Assembly: GCA_025267735.1 (NCBI GenBank)
Contig: CM046294.1
Coordinates: forward strand, 1,150,001-1,214,000
DNA from: Mactra quadrangularis
Taxonomy: Eukaryota > Mollusca > Bivalvia > Venerida > Mactridae
Reading direction: 5' to 3'
Length of the DNA: 64,000 nucleotides
Of this stretch, positions 1 to 12,275 are shown piece by piece (the stretch's first letter is position 1; every line of letters starts with the position of its first letter). The notes beneath the pieces are model-generated. The model had not been told where the DNA came from. It was given only the letters and a program-made list of their open reading frames with translations, and made no database searches. The position numbers and the translations under genes were made by a program.

Positions 1-1129
1 ATAATTGAATACGTAGTGAAAATTTTAGTCCGAATTTCACGTAGCATTTTTCAAATATTTTTGATTATAATATCAAAATTCAGATACAAAATTTCTATTC
101 ACTATATTACATACACATTGAAATACAGTTATGTATTACAACACTAAATTCAATAGGAACATAAAGGTCACCAGATTTCTAACTTAATATTCTTATAGGT
201 TTGAAACACTTTACAAAAGTCAAGTAGGTTTTACCAATCAGTCCTTATCAAACCATATTTGTAGCACTTTTACTCTCGCTCCCCTTGTATTGGCTACCAT
301 GCCATAATTATTGTATAAAACTTATCAAAAGTTGTTCCCAAACTTAAAGCTGACAAATTTTTATTCAATAAATCAAGCTATATAGAGGACAAGTCTCCAG
401 TATACAAATATGATTTTGAGAGGTAATAAAATGGCTCACAGTCATAAATTTGTTTGAATATTCACATCAGAAGATAACAATAGGTTTTACATGTATGTAT
501 GGACAATCTGGAAGCTATGATGAGAACTGAGTACCATGTATTATTTGTTTAAATAAGATTTCAGGCTGTTTATTGACTCAAAGTCAAAAACAGCGACCGA
601 CTCAGTCCCAACCATGTTTTTATCAATACTCAACATTATAAGTTTTCCACAAGGAGTCAACACCTGCTCCCTCACTGAGGAGGAAAGTTCATATTAAAGG
701 TACTCATTAACAGATTACAACTTAAATTTCAATTTTTTCTGAAACAACCTAAATTGTATTAAAACATTTTTTTGATGCAGGAAATTAGGGTTTTGATAAT
801 GACAATTTTAGTGCAAACTTACAACGTATACATACAACTACAAATGATGGCGTTTCGAGTAGTAAAAATCTACCCCGTATGTCACGGTATAGACAACTTT
901 AGTGCATTTTTGTGACTTTTATTGAATAGGTCAGTTTGTCTTAAAATAATAAGAATTAATTGTTTTGACACAATTACAGACACTGAATGGTATTTTGAAA
1001 TTATAGAAAAATAAACCAAATCTGTGAACTATTACCTTTAAAATATATCTAATTTTATGAAAGACTATAATGCTATAACCTGGGGCTGACTGGGAATTGA
1101 ACTTGGGACCTTAGATTATAAATCCTATA
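1..1129. other. Non-coding, no feature seen
   Basis: AT-rich intron-like sequence. The exon following the one at 1430-1505 should lie at lower coordinates; none with splice sites is visible here, so it is probably off the window. Confidence 0.4.
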
Positions 1130-1320
1130 GTATTCAATAAAAGAGAGATAATTCAGTTTGAAATTATTCACCATAAACTTTAGTTCAATAAAAGGGAGAT
1201 AAGTCAACTTGAAATAAGTAACTATAAATATTAATTTAATAAAAGGGAGCTAATTCAAGATGGAAAAATATCTAAAAATAAATATCAATTCAATAAAAGG
1301 GAGACAATTTAATTGAATTT
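1130..1320. repeat. Imperfect tandem repeat, unit about 52 bp
   Basis: About 3.6 copies, each starting TTCAATAAAAGGGAGATAA; units are well diverged. Confidence 0.75.
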
Positions 1321-1429
1321 ATTACCTCTTTCAAGAGTGTGATAAAGCATTAATGATTTGATCATATTGTTAAAAATAATGACAAGACTTTCTACTTCCT
1401 CATTAAAAGCTTGACCCTAATCCACATAC

Positions 1430-1505
1430 CTCTTTCAATGCATTGACTTTATCGAACTCATCGACCTTCACCTTTAGCCTATGTAGGTGAGTCTCTCTGA
1501 GCATT
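1430..1505 (-). CDS. PLEKHG5: PLEKHG5-like exon just before the DH domain
   Basis: One frame is open to a donor AAAGAG/gtatgt and encodes MLRETHLHRLKVKVDEFDKV, then NALKE. Vertebrate PLEKHG5 has a VDKMEQLEGKLHTYSLFG stretch shortly before its DH domain (recollection). VDEFDKVNALKE fits its first part, so the next exon should begin with the KLH-like part and lie beyond position 1. An in-frame stop 8 bases upstream forces the acceptor to lie close. Candidates are gaaag at 1506, ctcag at 1497 and a cagag between them, which give different phases, so the 5' boundary is uncertain. The exon is GC-richer than the surrounding intron. Confidence 0.6.
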
Positions 1506-1789
1506 CTTTCAGTTCAAATTACTGAAGCAATGATATTGGATTAAGAAAGGTGCAGACAAGCTTTTTTTAAAATCGTGCCATTTGTAATCAATCAAGTATG
1601 AGCATGATTGAATTTCAAGAACAAATGAACAGCCAATCAAAATTAAGCTGCCTACATAATTTGAGTGCCAACATTATGAGAACTGATATAAGTATTCCAA
1701 GCAAGTTTTCAAAGATAATATTTCCTTGAGTATTGACTAGACATCAGTGTAATTCAAACTGAATTTTTTATACAGAATTTTATTCTGCT

Positions 1790-1942
1790 GTGGTTCCAAT
1801 TTGAGTAGGAGGTGCATCTTCCATCACATTTTTCAATGCTTTTCTGCATGAATTGAAACTTCTTAGGCATTCAGGCCTTCCAGCATCCCATCTGGGTTCC
1901 CTTCCAAAATGTTCAATGTTCAATGACAGTCATGGTCACGAC
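1790..1942 (-). other. Unassigned short open frame
   Basis: A 49-codon frame without an ATG includes EHFGREPRWDAGRPECLRSF, then NSCRKALKNVMEDAPPTQIG before a stop. It has balanced amino-acid use and more G+C than its flanks. It may be a remnant of an unrecognised mobile-element or gene-derived open frame. No splice acceptor or homology is evident. Confidence 0.22.
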
Positions 1943-3534
1943 AAAACCAAACAATATTTTTGTTTAATTTCCTGAGACAATATTGGCCCAGTGAGACTTT
2001 GGGTAAGGCAACTTCATTCCACTTTCTACAAGTTTGTAACCTCTTAAAGTGAATTGTGGTAAAATCAAAATAATCATTCAATGAACTCAATGTGCATTGT
2101 GGAAGAATCAAAATAGCCTTTCAATCAAAAGGAAAATACAAGTGCTTTACACCAAACCTCAATGTAATTGTTCAAGAGAATCAAATAAACTTTGCTATAA
2201 AAACCAATGTATATTCTATATCAAGCCAGATTGCCAGAGTGATCATTGTCTTTGGGGAAATCAAATGATTCTAAACCTTGTCTTAGAACAACTATAATAA
2301 TCTAATAATAAAGATAACAACAATGTGGTAACACAAGTAACAAGAATTATCTCCCCTTAATTACAAGTTCATCATCCAAGAGTCCATTGTGTAAGAATAG
2401 ATTGACTTGTCAATTTCCTATACAAGGGGTTGATATAATGAAGCTTTAGCTAGCAAAACTTTCTTTGCAAGCAAATTCATTCAGAACTCTCTGATTTTTG
2501 CCAAGGCCACAATCTTGGTTTTGCTCACATGTTTATAAAGTCATACGCGGTATATACTGTGAATAGAACTTGGCTTAAACACAAAAAAATGTTTATTAAA
2601 GTCCTATGTAACAATACCCATAAGTTATAGTAGTTAAGAATAACATAATTTTATGACAGGGGAGATCACTCTAAAAAAACAAGTAAATCTGTGAGCTAAT
2701 GCTTACTAGTGATACCCCCGTAAAAATCTAAAAATATGCGACAAACAGGAAGTAGATGAGCAAGGAGCATGAAATCGCTTTACACCACATGGGACTATGG
2801 GATGAAGCAATATGCAAAGTATTAGGCTGCTGCATGTTATAGTTGCTGAGAAAACTGCGAGGGAAATTTTGTAACGGACGGACGGACGCACGGACAAGGG
2901 TAAAACAGTATACCCCCCTCTTCTTTGAAGCGGGGGTATAAAAACCAATAATAAACCTGAACTCAATTCTTGCCAACGCTTTTAATCATGCGTAGAATGT
3001 ACAAAAACAGTTTCTCCTATATTTTAACCTAGTCACTCCATTTAACTAAATTCCGAATGTTGTTATATTGAATTCTAACACTTCTTGGCAAATTTAAATT
3101 TTTTCATTTCTAGGCGAAGATCGACTTCGCTAAATCAATAGCCCAGCGTATACAATTAAATATTCATCTTTATTTGAAAGTGCATGAAATGCAAGAAAAA
3201 AAAAGAAAAATCTAATTTTCTAAAAGAGAAATGGCTGTCTACCATAGCATGTTAATAATTGCATATCAAATGTATGTTTTGGAGGTTAAACATTGATTTT
3301 GCAAAGATCAGCAGGGGAAAGCTAAGTTATCATTATATAATAGAAGATACATTTTCTGGCAACAGACGAAATTCATGCATCATCTTGACTTAAACATGTG
3401 AGTAGGCGGAAAATCCAAGAGAAATTGTATAAATACATAAACATTATACTACAGTGAGGTTATATCAACACAGTGTTCCCTCACCATTTTATACTGTAAC
3501 ACCCTTCTAATTTTTACAGGTTTTTTACGTGGAA
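1943..3534. other. Intron-like sequence
   Basis: Apart from 265-bp copy 1, nothing is recognised. TTCAATGAACTCAATGTGCA-type words recur weakly around 1910-2110. Confidence 0.35.
2679..2941 (-). repeat. 265-bp interspersed element, copy 1
   Basis: On the plus strand the element starts ACAAGTAAATCTGTGAGC and ends at a hairpin, TATACCCCCCTC, loop, GGGGGTATAA. Between lie a unique body and a variable (ACGG)n stretch. On the minus strand an open frame of up to about 80 codons runs through it, a by-product of the repeat. There are no inverted termini and no clear target duplication, so the class is unknown. I associate this repeat with bivalve genomes (recollection). Confidence 0.85.
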
Positions 3535-3546
3535 GTTGAAATGAAA

Positions 3547-5749
3547 TTCTATTTATTTTATTTATTTATTTATTGGAGTTAACCCTGTGTCAACACAATT
3601 TAGGTCATTTTACGGCATCCAGGGCACCTAATTAGCTTAGCATTCCTGGACCATTGTCTATAACCAGTACTCACCTACCCTTCCACAAGGCCGGAAACTT
3701 TTCCATATTATCTAATCAATGGAGGAAAATTGACATATTGTCAAATTTTCATGGAAGGGTATAACCTCCCCGGGTGGGATTCGAACTCGCAACCCCTCGG
3801 CAGGGCTCGACATTAACCATTGTCCGACTGTCCGGGACAAGTGAAACCAAGGTCCGGACAAGTACTTTATAGAGCCGGTTGTCCGACGGGACAAGTAGTT
3901 TGGGATATTAAAAAGCATGTCTTAACCCATTCTGTATGAATGTCTTATATAAGCGTAACTATTTTGCTGCTCTCTATTACGAGTGCCGCGAATATGCGTC
4001 CCCTAAACTTCAATCGATACGCCGACAGACTTGTATTAAACCTCTGATCGCCGCGTGACCCATATATCCGTCATGTGTATATGAAAACGATCTTAACACC
4101 GATAAGCGTAACGATAAGCACAGCGGGTGAAGATAGATTGGGCAAGTTATTAAATCAAGGTCACTGCCTGGAATTTAATTCGCGCTATTTTAAAAGTTAA
4201 TTTATTCTGCACAAATATTATTTTAATTTCAAAATGTTTTTATTTTTATTTAATTTGTAACACTTTTCCATTCAAGTGCAATTGTTGGTAAATCAAATTT
4301 GACACATTGTAGCGTTTCTTTTATTGAATGTTTCGTTGACAATTGTTATTATTTTTTGTATTATTAATATTTGTAACACCTATTATCTGTTACAAAACGA
4401 CATTTCCGTGAAAATAACTTTGTGCTGCCAAGTTTATAAATCTGGTTAAACTTCACAACACTTTAAAATAAAACTGTTACAAACAATATTTATTATGATA
4501 AGACAATAACATGTGAAGAATGCAAATAAATCGCGACTTGAAAAAACACCGTTAAATTTTATTTAAAAAATAACTAATTAGTAATAGGCACAAACATGTT
4601 CTAATGAAACTATGATAACGAACAATTACGGTACGATGAACTTTATGTCCGAAGATTATTTATTGTTAATTAATTTATTAATGTACGCTGTTTTAATATC
4701 AATGCGAGGAGAGATTAATGGGACATGTCAACACAGAAAGTTGCTGATACGTACCCTTCCTTAAATTAATTGCGCCCACGAATCAATTTTCTATCATACT
4801 TGAGGTCCCAAACTTTATCTTGTATAGCGGTGCGTTTTTGAAGTTCAATATGGCACATGGCAAATACGTCATATGGAGCGGTGCTTCTCTGATCAAAAGA
4901 AAATCGCCGCCGCTTATCGTTGTTAGTAGTTAGACAGGAAATCAATTGGAGAGGGGTGTATTAATTATCATGTTAGATAGCAATAAGTTGAAATTTAATT
5001 AAAATTAGGTGAGTTTGTCATGGGAAATGATGTCCGTGTTAAAAGTGTGAATTAACTTTAAAAGCATTAGGTAAAATCAGACTTTTACCTCGCATTACAA
5101 ATACACATGTAACTTTTTTTCTGGTGCAAATATTTTAATTCCGTTTTCAACATAAGAAAATCAATTATTGCAAGCGCATTGTGTCCGTTTCCGATTTTGG
5201 TGTTGTCGATGATTTTTTTCAGAAAAAAATCGCCAAAAAAACGTCGGATTCTTTTTTGCAATAATTTAATTTCTAATTAGCAATGACCTTGCTAGCTATT
5301 CTATTGTAAAGGAAGATACAAAACTAAAAGTAACATCATTGGATGCATAATTTAATTTTCTTTCCAAAATATTAACTTTTGTAAAATATCTGTTTTCCAT
5401 AAACGATTAAATGTACCAAAAGTTATGACTTAACACCATCAAAACAATGTATACATGTTGTATGTTAATTGTTAGTTGTTTATTCTCAGTTAAATAAATA
5501 GTTATGTTATTATGAGTAAATGTTTCTTTTTTTTAAATAGAACATACACAATTGTCATTACCCTTATTGAAACTATTTCAAATCCATCCAGTATGACTGA
5601 AGGTTAGGACAAGTTGGATTTTGTTCAGGACAAGTGGTTTTTAAAAGTACTTGTCCGACAGGACAAGTTAAAAAAAAAGTTAATGTCGAGCCCTGCTCGG
5701 GCACGAGATTCCAAATCTCGGCGTGCTACCAACTGTGCTATCAACCCAG
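3547..5749 (-). repeat. SINE family B, interrupted by a hAT-like element
   Basis: A tRNA-derived head (B box with GATTCGAAC) and the body shared with the copies at 21, 26.5, 56.8 and 62.4 kb are split into 3547-3800 and 5696-5749. The outer flanks carry a perfect 12-bp target duplication GTTGAAATGAAA (3535-3546 and 5750-5761). Removing the insert and one CTCGG restores the family sequence without a gap. That dates the insert as younger than the SINE. Confidence 0.85.
3801..5695. mobile_element. Non-autonomous hAT-like DNA transposon, 1895 bp
   Basis: Perfect 17-bp terminal inverted repeats CAGGGCTCGACATTAAC are flanked by a 5-bp target duplication CTCGG (3796-3800 and 5696-5700). Next to each end are clusters of GGACAAG and its complement CTTGTCC, a subterminal-repeat arrangement typical of hAT elements. 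No coding frame longer than about 60 codons is present, so a transposase would have to come from elsewhere. Most hAT elements make 8-bp duplications; a 5-bp one suggests a hAT5-type group or another superfamily. CAGGG-type ends favour hAT. Confidence 0.8.
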
Positions 5750-5761
5750 GTTGAAATGAAA

Positions 5762-6599
5762 GTCAAACTAGTCATATTGACTGATCAAGATCTCCAGGTT
5801 GCCACCATATCCCACTAACCCAATACCTATATGTCTTAGTGAAATTGATTCTAAATAGTGAAAATTACTTTTTTTCATAAAAGTAAGGCTTGTGAAAAAT
5901 TAGGCTTATTTATCTTTTAAACAAAATATATCAGGCAAAAGCTTGTAAAAAATAAAAGCAATTAATACTGGTACCAAATAAAGAGGGGACAGAATATAAG
6001 GAGTATATACAAATGCATTAAGGAGAGAGTCAATTAAGTCTTAAGACTCAATATTGAATCTTTTAAGAGATGAAGTCACATCCTGGGGTCTGTACTTAAT
6101 GCATCCTTATGAAGCAGACAGACCCTGACATTAAATCAAAACAAAACATAAAGGAAAGAAAGAGCAAGCATGCAGAACTTTCCTATTTAACCTTCAAATA
6201 ACAATCACCACCGAACCTCACGTTATATAACTTCTCCATTGATTACAATGGAGGCAAGCTGCGATCAACAATTTGGTAAAAAAACTATTCCAACAGTCAA
6301 GGGAAACATTAACAAGAGATTATTACACACTGGCATGCAACTATCACCATAGAAATTGCTAGCTAGACAAACAACAATAATATAGATATATTCTACTGGT
6401 GTTTCTGATTTATACATTAACAAGAAACAACAAGTAATGATGATGGAAGAAGTGTTAGAAGCGATTTTTTTCGTCTCCTAAACAATACAGGAGAAAATGT
6501 TATCACAATGTCTACAGTTTAATCTCTAGGTATCAAAGCCCTCAACGCACTGAATGAACAATTTATTCAAAGTGAGGAACAGAGCCAAGGACGAGCAGA
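5762..6599. other. Intron-like sequence, no feature seen
   Basis: No exon, repeat copy or signal recognised between the SINE-B duplication and the family C repeat. Confidence 0.35.
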
Positions 6600-7074
6600 T
6601 GTAGTACTCCTTGGTCATATGCTGCGAATAACCTCAGAAACATATTTAGATGCCATTTTAGAACTACCGGAGTTTAAGTAAACAATAACACAATTGTTTT
6701 GGCAATGAGTGATGTTTGGTTTTTAGTCTGTAATTTGTAAATTACAGTTCAATGATATCAGCTGAACAATATTTGGTGTTGAAGTAAACAATAACACGAT
6801 CCTTTTGGCAATGAGTGATGTTTCGTTTTTAGCCCATAAATTTGAAATAACACAGTTCAATGATATCTCTGAACAATATTTGGTTCAATATATAACATAG
6901 AAATATGTTTCGACAAAGATCTGTGTGTATACTACAAGAACTATTTTTTGCATAACCGTTACATGCTTCGCCTGTGCTTCAACTCACGTAGGTATTAAAA
7001 ACCCAAGCCGCCAGGGTAGACCCCCATGAATCCTTCCGAGATTATTCATTCATGAAAGGTCGAGGTGTTCTGAA
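6600..7074 (-). repeat. SINE-like family C, with internal duplication
   Basis: It matches the 41.4-kb element in reverse, without the tRNA head. A segment of about 110 bp (GAAGTAAACAATAACAC to GAACAATATTTGG) is present twice in tandem at about 6680-6890. Confidence 0.6.
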
Positions 7075-7476
7075 TGTGATAATGATTGGATTTTCCAAAT
7101 AGTAACATTGAACTCTTAAAATCATTAAAAAACACCTATTCGAGTATTAAACTATTACATGGGTGTACCTTGAAAGTTTTGAAAATACCAAACACTTACT
7201 TTTAAAATACTGATATAAACATGATTTCAAATAAATTAAATGTGTGATTTATTCTAAAAATACTGAAATCAGTATTAATACTGAAAACTTTCACCACCCA
7301 TACTCAGAGACATAATATAATGTTCTTGGTGTTGTATGCTGCATTTTAACATTGTTTAGGTCATATAGCAGTAGTCAGCTTTCCTACTTATTGTTTCCGG
7401 ATAGGCCTAAGATCTCTTGGTCAAAGCTTTAAACCTAGGGACTAAATATATTATTTTCACCAGTAACTGACAGCTA

Positions 7477-7844
7477 TAGAGCGACAATATTAACCTGAGC
7501 TTGAACTATGTTAGTTCATTAAATCATGAGTGAGTTTCCATATGCACGTAATATATGTTTATACAGTAATATGTGTTTATAACAACCTATGTGACTAAGA
7601 ATCAATTGCACTTTTAATTATGGACTCATTCGTTTATTGGAAAAAACGCAAGTCTGCAATGTTGTGGCACAGTTAAAAGTATTTATTCATATGAAAACAA
7701 AAATTTATTGTTAAGTACATGTATTTTGCCGAAAGCTTCCGATAAAGCATGATTTACTGACAATTAAAGACAAAAAAAGGCTGTAAATACAAGTTTAATA
7801 TATTCTTGCATAAAGGTCAAGCTCAGGTTAATATTGTCAGACTA
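7477..7844. mobile_element. MITE with TA duplication, copy 1
   Basis: Imperfect inverted ends share ACAATATTAACCTGAGCTTG and are flanked by TA on both sides. The interior of about 370 bp matches the copy at 37.0-37.4 kb. A TA duplication suggests the Tc1/mariner group, unproven without a transposase. Confidence 0.7.
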
Positions 7845-7944
7845 TACTTAAATACTGATACAAAGGTAGGCGATAGAATTTCCATAAAAAATATTCATGA
7901 CAAAACACCATTAAGATAATTATGGTGGACAGTGTACCCACTGG

Positions 7945-8031
7945 CTTTTCCTGGAAAGGTCAAATCACTAGATTTAGCTGTTAACCAGTTACAAGACGCA
8001 TACTTCTGTCAGTGACTAACAACCGTCTTGC
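7945..8031 (-). repeat. Degenerate SINE-A fragment
   Basis: CCTGGAAAGGTCAAATC, a GATTTAGCTGTTAACCAG segment and CAGTGACTAACAAC match the body of family A. The tRNA head is absent. Confidence 0.5.
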
Positions 8032-8480
8032 CTAAAGTGTTATGCCTAAAATAATGTCCTTGTTTGGCTGATTTGGTCTGTACAATTATACAAATGGCAT
8101 GCAACTCATCATGATCCAATTCATAAAATTAATGAAATGTTTTCCGTTAATGCATTTTTCACAGAAATGCTCAAGCTAAAGTCATTATCAATTTGCTGAA
8201 CTTCAACTTAAAAGGAAACAGCTTGCAATTTGTCTTCTTAATTAAACCAATTCACAATTTCATGTTTTCTGATGCTTTTTGGGGGAAGCTGTTAAAAATT
8301 CAATATTTGCACATTTGCAATGATCATAATGATTATGGCTGTTATACTGAACGTTTTAAGTTAAAACATGTCAGAGAAATGCTTTCTGTTGGCCGTCATG
8401 CAATGATGAAAAACCGCCTTGATGAAAAATCCAAACATGGTAAAATAAAAGAAATGAGATGATACAAAAAAAACAATTAC

Positions 8481-8585
8481 CAGTGTATCCAGAGTCAAGG
8501 GAGTGTCCTCTCATCTGACAAATTGTCGTGTGACGTCGTGATTTCCCCATCATGCTAGGCATGATTTTTGGTGTAATTTCTTTCT
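8481..8585 (-). CDS. PLEKHG5: PLEKHG5-like linker exon with second RRHTT motif
   Basis: The donor is ACTG/gtaatt. The best acceptor is ttgttgttttaag at 8586, giving 105 bases that start and end in phase 1. The frame reads KEITPKIMPSMMGKSRRHTT, then ICQMRGHSLDSGYT. If joined to the 34.7-kb micro-exon, the split codon becomes Glu. SRRHTT repeats the RRHTT of the 55.7-kb exon and again fits an R-R-x-T kinase pattern. Vertebrate PLEKHG5 has a basic GRRRKNMSE stretch in its linker (recollection), a weak parallel. Internal ATGs in good context would also allow an alternative start here. The acceptor choice is the least certain part. Confidence 0.62.
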
Positions 8586-8880
8586 CTTAAAACAACAATA
8601 TAATTGGCTAAGTTCTAAATCCCACAGATTTAGCAGAAACAAATCGCTATCTATATATAGTAACACGTTTATTTTACAACTCCAAAAATAGAAATGTCAT
8701 TTGTTAATGAAAAAAACACTTTTATCCCATTGTGAACTATGTCCTTTGTCCTCACACTTTTCCCACAAATGAATGCTCAAATATATATATGGGAAAAGTA
8801 GAATGTGTTTATCATTAAGCTAAAATATAATCACACTAATATATCACTAACAAATTTCCAATTTACTGCTTTTTACTCAC

Positions 8881-9038
8881 AATATCACTTTTTGCTCAAA
8901 ACTATCTCTTTTTATTCAAAAAATATCACTTTTTACTCAAAAGTATCACTTTTTACCACACAAGATCACTTTTTCCCAAAAGTATCACTTTTTTCTCAAA
9001 AATATCACTTTTTACTAAAAATTATCACTTTTTACTGC
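8881..9038. repeat. Tandem repeat, unit about 18 bp
   Basis: About nine copies of ATCACTTTTTACTCAAAA with drift. The plus-strand frame through it is low-complexity Phe/Tyr/Ser and not a gene. Confidence 0.75.
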
Positions 9039-10456
9039 TAATATTATTCAAAGTGTTTTCAAACCTATTCACACAAGATAATAATTCCTTAAAAGAAATA
9101 AACAAGTATAAAATAAAATATATTTACATAACATTTCTATGTAAAAACCGTATCCCCCCTTACAATTCCATTGTACAATTTGCTACACTATGAAAAACAA
9201 GATAAAAAGACAAAATTCCAATTTGTTCCAACAACAGGCAGTATATTTCTATATCTGCCTTGCAGACATTTTCATGTGTTCACAGATCATTTATACAAAG
9301 CAAGCTATTGTCTTTTTTTACTGCCGAAAATTTTTCCAAAGTAACATTGAGCTTTAACAACTATACTCAATAGTTGTGTTCTATTATTGACTAACAAGTA
9401 GTTGGAATAAACTCTTTAGGAAATTGTAATTTTTCAATTAAATTTCATAATATAAATCATGACTTTCAAAATTCAAATTGCACTTCTTTATGCATACAGA
9501 AAACGCCACAGAAGTTCTAAAAATGCAAAAAGCAAAAAAAAATATTAAATTTTATATAATCAACCAATTTTTCACGTAAAATATCGCTGTCTAAATCAAG
9601 AAGTATTACATTATCGGATCAGACAAGTTTATATTGCCAAGAATAATTTCTTACCACAAAAGGTCTAACAAAATTGTGTCAAATTATAGACAAGAATAAT
9701 CAAGAAAAAATGGAGTTTAGCGATGCAGTACAAACCGATATTAGCAACCGATATAGCAATAGACTATCCAAATCAAATAATCCACTCTCACTTGTGAAAA
9801 AAAAACTTTATCTATCTGTTGATTAGTTTAATCATTGCCTATTTATTATTATCAGGAGGTTCTATAACCTCCAAGGAAAAACATTAATTATTTATAATTA
9901 GTGCAGCCATTTTTATTTTTTTTCAAAGAGTGTATCTCCCTCAGTGATGGTCTCTGATTTAAGGCCAGTAAATTAATTGTTAGATTTTAGCCCTCTCGAT
10001 CTCCCTAACCCCACAGGTCCTGTTTTCCAAAACCATTATTTAATATCTTCATTCCCCCTGAAAAAGGTCCTAGACCCTCAAATTATCATTTTTATCATAA
10101 AATACTCAATGGCCGATAACTGAAAAACTAAAAAGTTATAGACCTACCAATTTTCTTGTGCAAGATTTTTTTAAAACAAAATCAAACAGTTAAGTAATGA
10201 CAGTTATGAATCCTGAACCGTTTTTTATTCAACATCCAGACGAAAATCTAACATGGACTTTTCTATGGCCTAGAATAGAACAGAACAGAGATGAAAGATC
10301 TAACAAGCAGCTGGAGTCAGCACATAATAGAATTAATTATTTATTGTTTAAGAGTATACTTTTATTTACCACACTTATGTAATTAATTATTTATTCTTAT
10401 AATAATACCACAAACTTATCAATTCAACCAGCTGTTGAACAGTTCTAGTAATGATC

Positions 10457-10659
10457 TATTGTTAAATTTTATTCATCTGTCAGTGATGTAAACATTAACC
10501 CCACTGATTTAAATACTCAATATTTGTTTGATATTCCCAGTCCATAGATATGGATAACTCATTTCATTGATAGTGAGTATAGAAACACTGTAGGGTGAAT
10601 TTAAATCAGGGGGCTCAATTCATGAGCCACTGAACTGTTGAATAAAATTTAACAATACA
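10457..10659. repeat. Short inverted-repeat element
   Basis: ATTGTTAAATTTTATTCA at the left is exactly inverted at the right, and the similarity continues into arms holding CAGTG and CCCNCTGATTTAAA. A piece of the same arm recurs at about 44950-45003. The flanks give no clear duplication. Confidence 0.55.
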
Positions 10660-11308
10660 TTAGAAAATTTAACAGTTTAGTTTTTATAATTAATGATTTT
10701 CTATTAAAATGACTACTGTAGTTATAAAATTTAAAATTAAGCCATTCAATTTGAATAAATGAATAAATCAAGGCTAATCTAGCGTAACTAAAATGAATTA
10801 AGGATGTAAACTTGCTTAGTTTTTCACTGAACCACGAGTCCATCACATCAAGATTTGTGGAAAAAAACGTTGAACTTGTTTATATCAAAATCCATTCACT
10901 TTTCTCACACTTCAATTTATAGATGATACTGAAAACTTAACTTATAATTATCTTCTTATAATATGCACAAAATCTTTAAATATATTATATCTTTATTAAA
11001 ATTGTAAAGAAAATAAATAAACTATATAATACTCCAAAATGTATCCATTTCACAAAAATAAAATTAATACTATACTATACTTATACAACACTTGTTATTC
11101 CTCATTGCACAGCGGACCTCACATGTTCAGACATACAAAATCCAAAATTTCATATTTCAAATTAATTTTAATTTTGAAGGTCATATTTATACTTAGCAAA
11201 CATTATATCAGTGCTATACCATACTACCTTAAACTTCAGTCATATTCAAATATTTACTTCATCTTTCAAAAATAAATATTTCATCAAATTTTAAATATTA
11301 CCCCAACT

Positions 11309-11323
11309 CCCCCCCCCCCCCCA
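11309..11323. repeat. Poly-C tract
   Basis: An uninterrupted run of about 13 C bases within AT-rich sequence, prone to length errors. Confidence 0.8.
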
Positions 11324-11944
11324 CCTATTTCCTAAGATTATGGCAATATATTCAAGTTAGCATTCAATTATATGAGATATATCCAAGCATTGTTTGATCA
11401 AAGATTTGAACAAAGGCTAAAAGTTGAATAGTTTATTTAATCAAAAATCTAAATTCTTTACGGCCCCCAGAGTTCTGTTATTTTGAATGGTGATTTATTA
11501 ATCTATGAACATCCTCGATTAAACAGCACCCACTGATTATTTGGGTCGTGAGTAAAACCCCTAATCCTACATAAATCCATCTGTATCCATTTTTTGATAG
11601 AAATTTGTAAATACAGTCTTACTATTACAGTTTCAAGGAATTGTGTGACAATTTAATGAATATTTCTTCATTTATATAATAAGTTTATTACAAACATGAG
11701 TCAAAACTATAATAGCTTTGAATTAAAAATTGAATTTTATTTAAATTATAGCTAATTAGTTTGTTAAACTTTATTACATTGTAATGTTAGGCCGCCTGAC
11801 CTACATGTTAAACAAATGCCCAGGGTTCTCACTAAAAGACTTCATAAGCCAAGAGTCAATGCACTCTTAGGGCATTTTTAAAGAGTCAAAATAGATTTTT
11901 CAAGAGTCACAAAAAAATTTCAAGACCGAGTCAAGCCACATGAC

Positions 11945-12275
11945 AGCCGCCCGGCTAGCTCAGTTGGTAGCACGCAAGTCTACTGTTGAGGGGTCGTGGG
12001 TTCTAATCCTGGGTGGGGCATACTTTTGTGGAGCTTAGTCATGAAATTGTTTCTATGGCAATTTCTCCATCCTACCAATGTTTTTTTAATTATGTAGGGC
12101 AGTTGTCAGACACTGATGAAAGTATGCGCTTAGTAGTTGGTCAACAGCTAGATCCAGAGATTTAACCTTTCCAGGAGGAGTGAGTAGGTTGACTGACTGC
12201 CGTTATATGACCAATGTGTTGCTACGGCGTTAAAACCCAACAAAAACTAAACAAATAAACAAAACAGAGACTAGT
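11945..12275 (+). repeat. SINE family A, copy near 12 kb
   Basis: A tRNA-like head holds a TAGCTCAGTTGGTAG A box and a GTGGGTTCTAATCC B box. It is followed by a body of about 240 bp and an AAC/AAAC-rich tail. CACATGAC flanks both sides (11937-11944, 12276-12283), a possible target duplication. This is a mobile RNA-polymerase-III element, not a working tRNA gene. Confidence 0.8.

Larger units (their letters stand above)
8586..11936. other. Intron-like sequence
   Basis: Outside the 18-bp array, the inverted-repeat element and the poly-C tract, nothing is recognised. The short frames at 8805, 10197, 10649 and 11039 are AT-rich and implausible as genes. Confidence 0.35.

Noticed and set aside
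2706..2976. Open frames with PCGVKRFHAPCSSTSCLSH-type protein, also at 13.2, 16.7, 18.2, 33.7, 37.9, 48.7 and 62.9 kb
   Set aside because: They are the same 265-bp repeat read in frame; not independent genes.
11946..12020. tRNA gene
   Set aside because: A and B boxes are present but the cloverleaf is imperfect and the sequence continues into a repeated SINE body; same for the other SINE heads.
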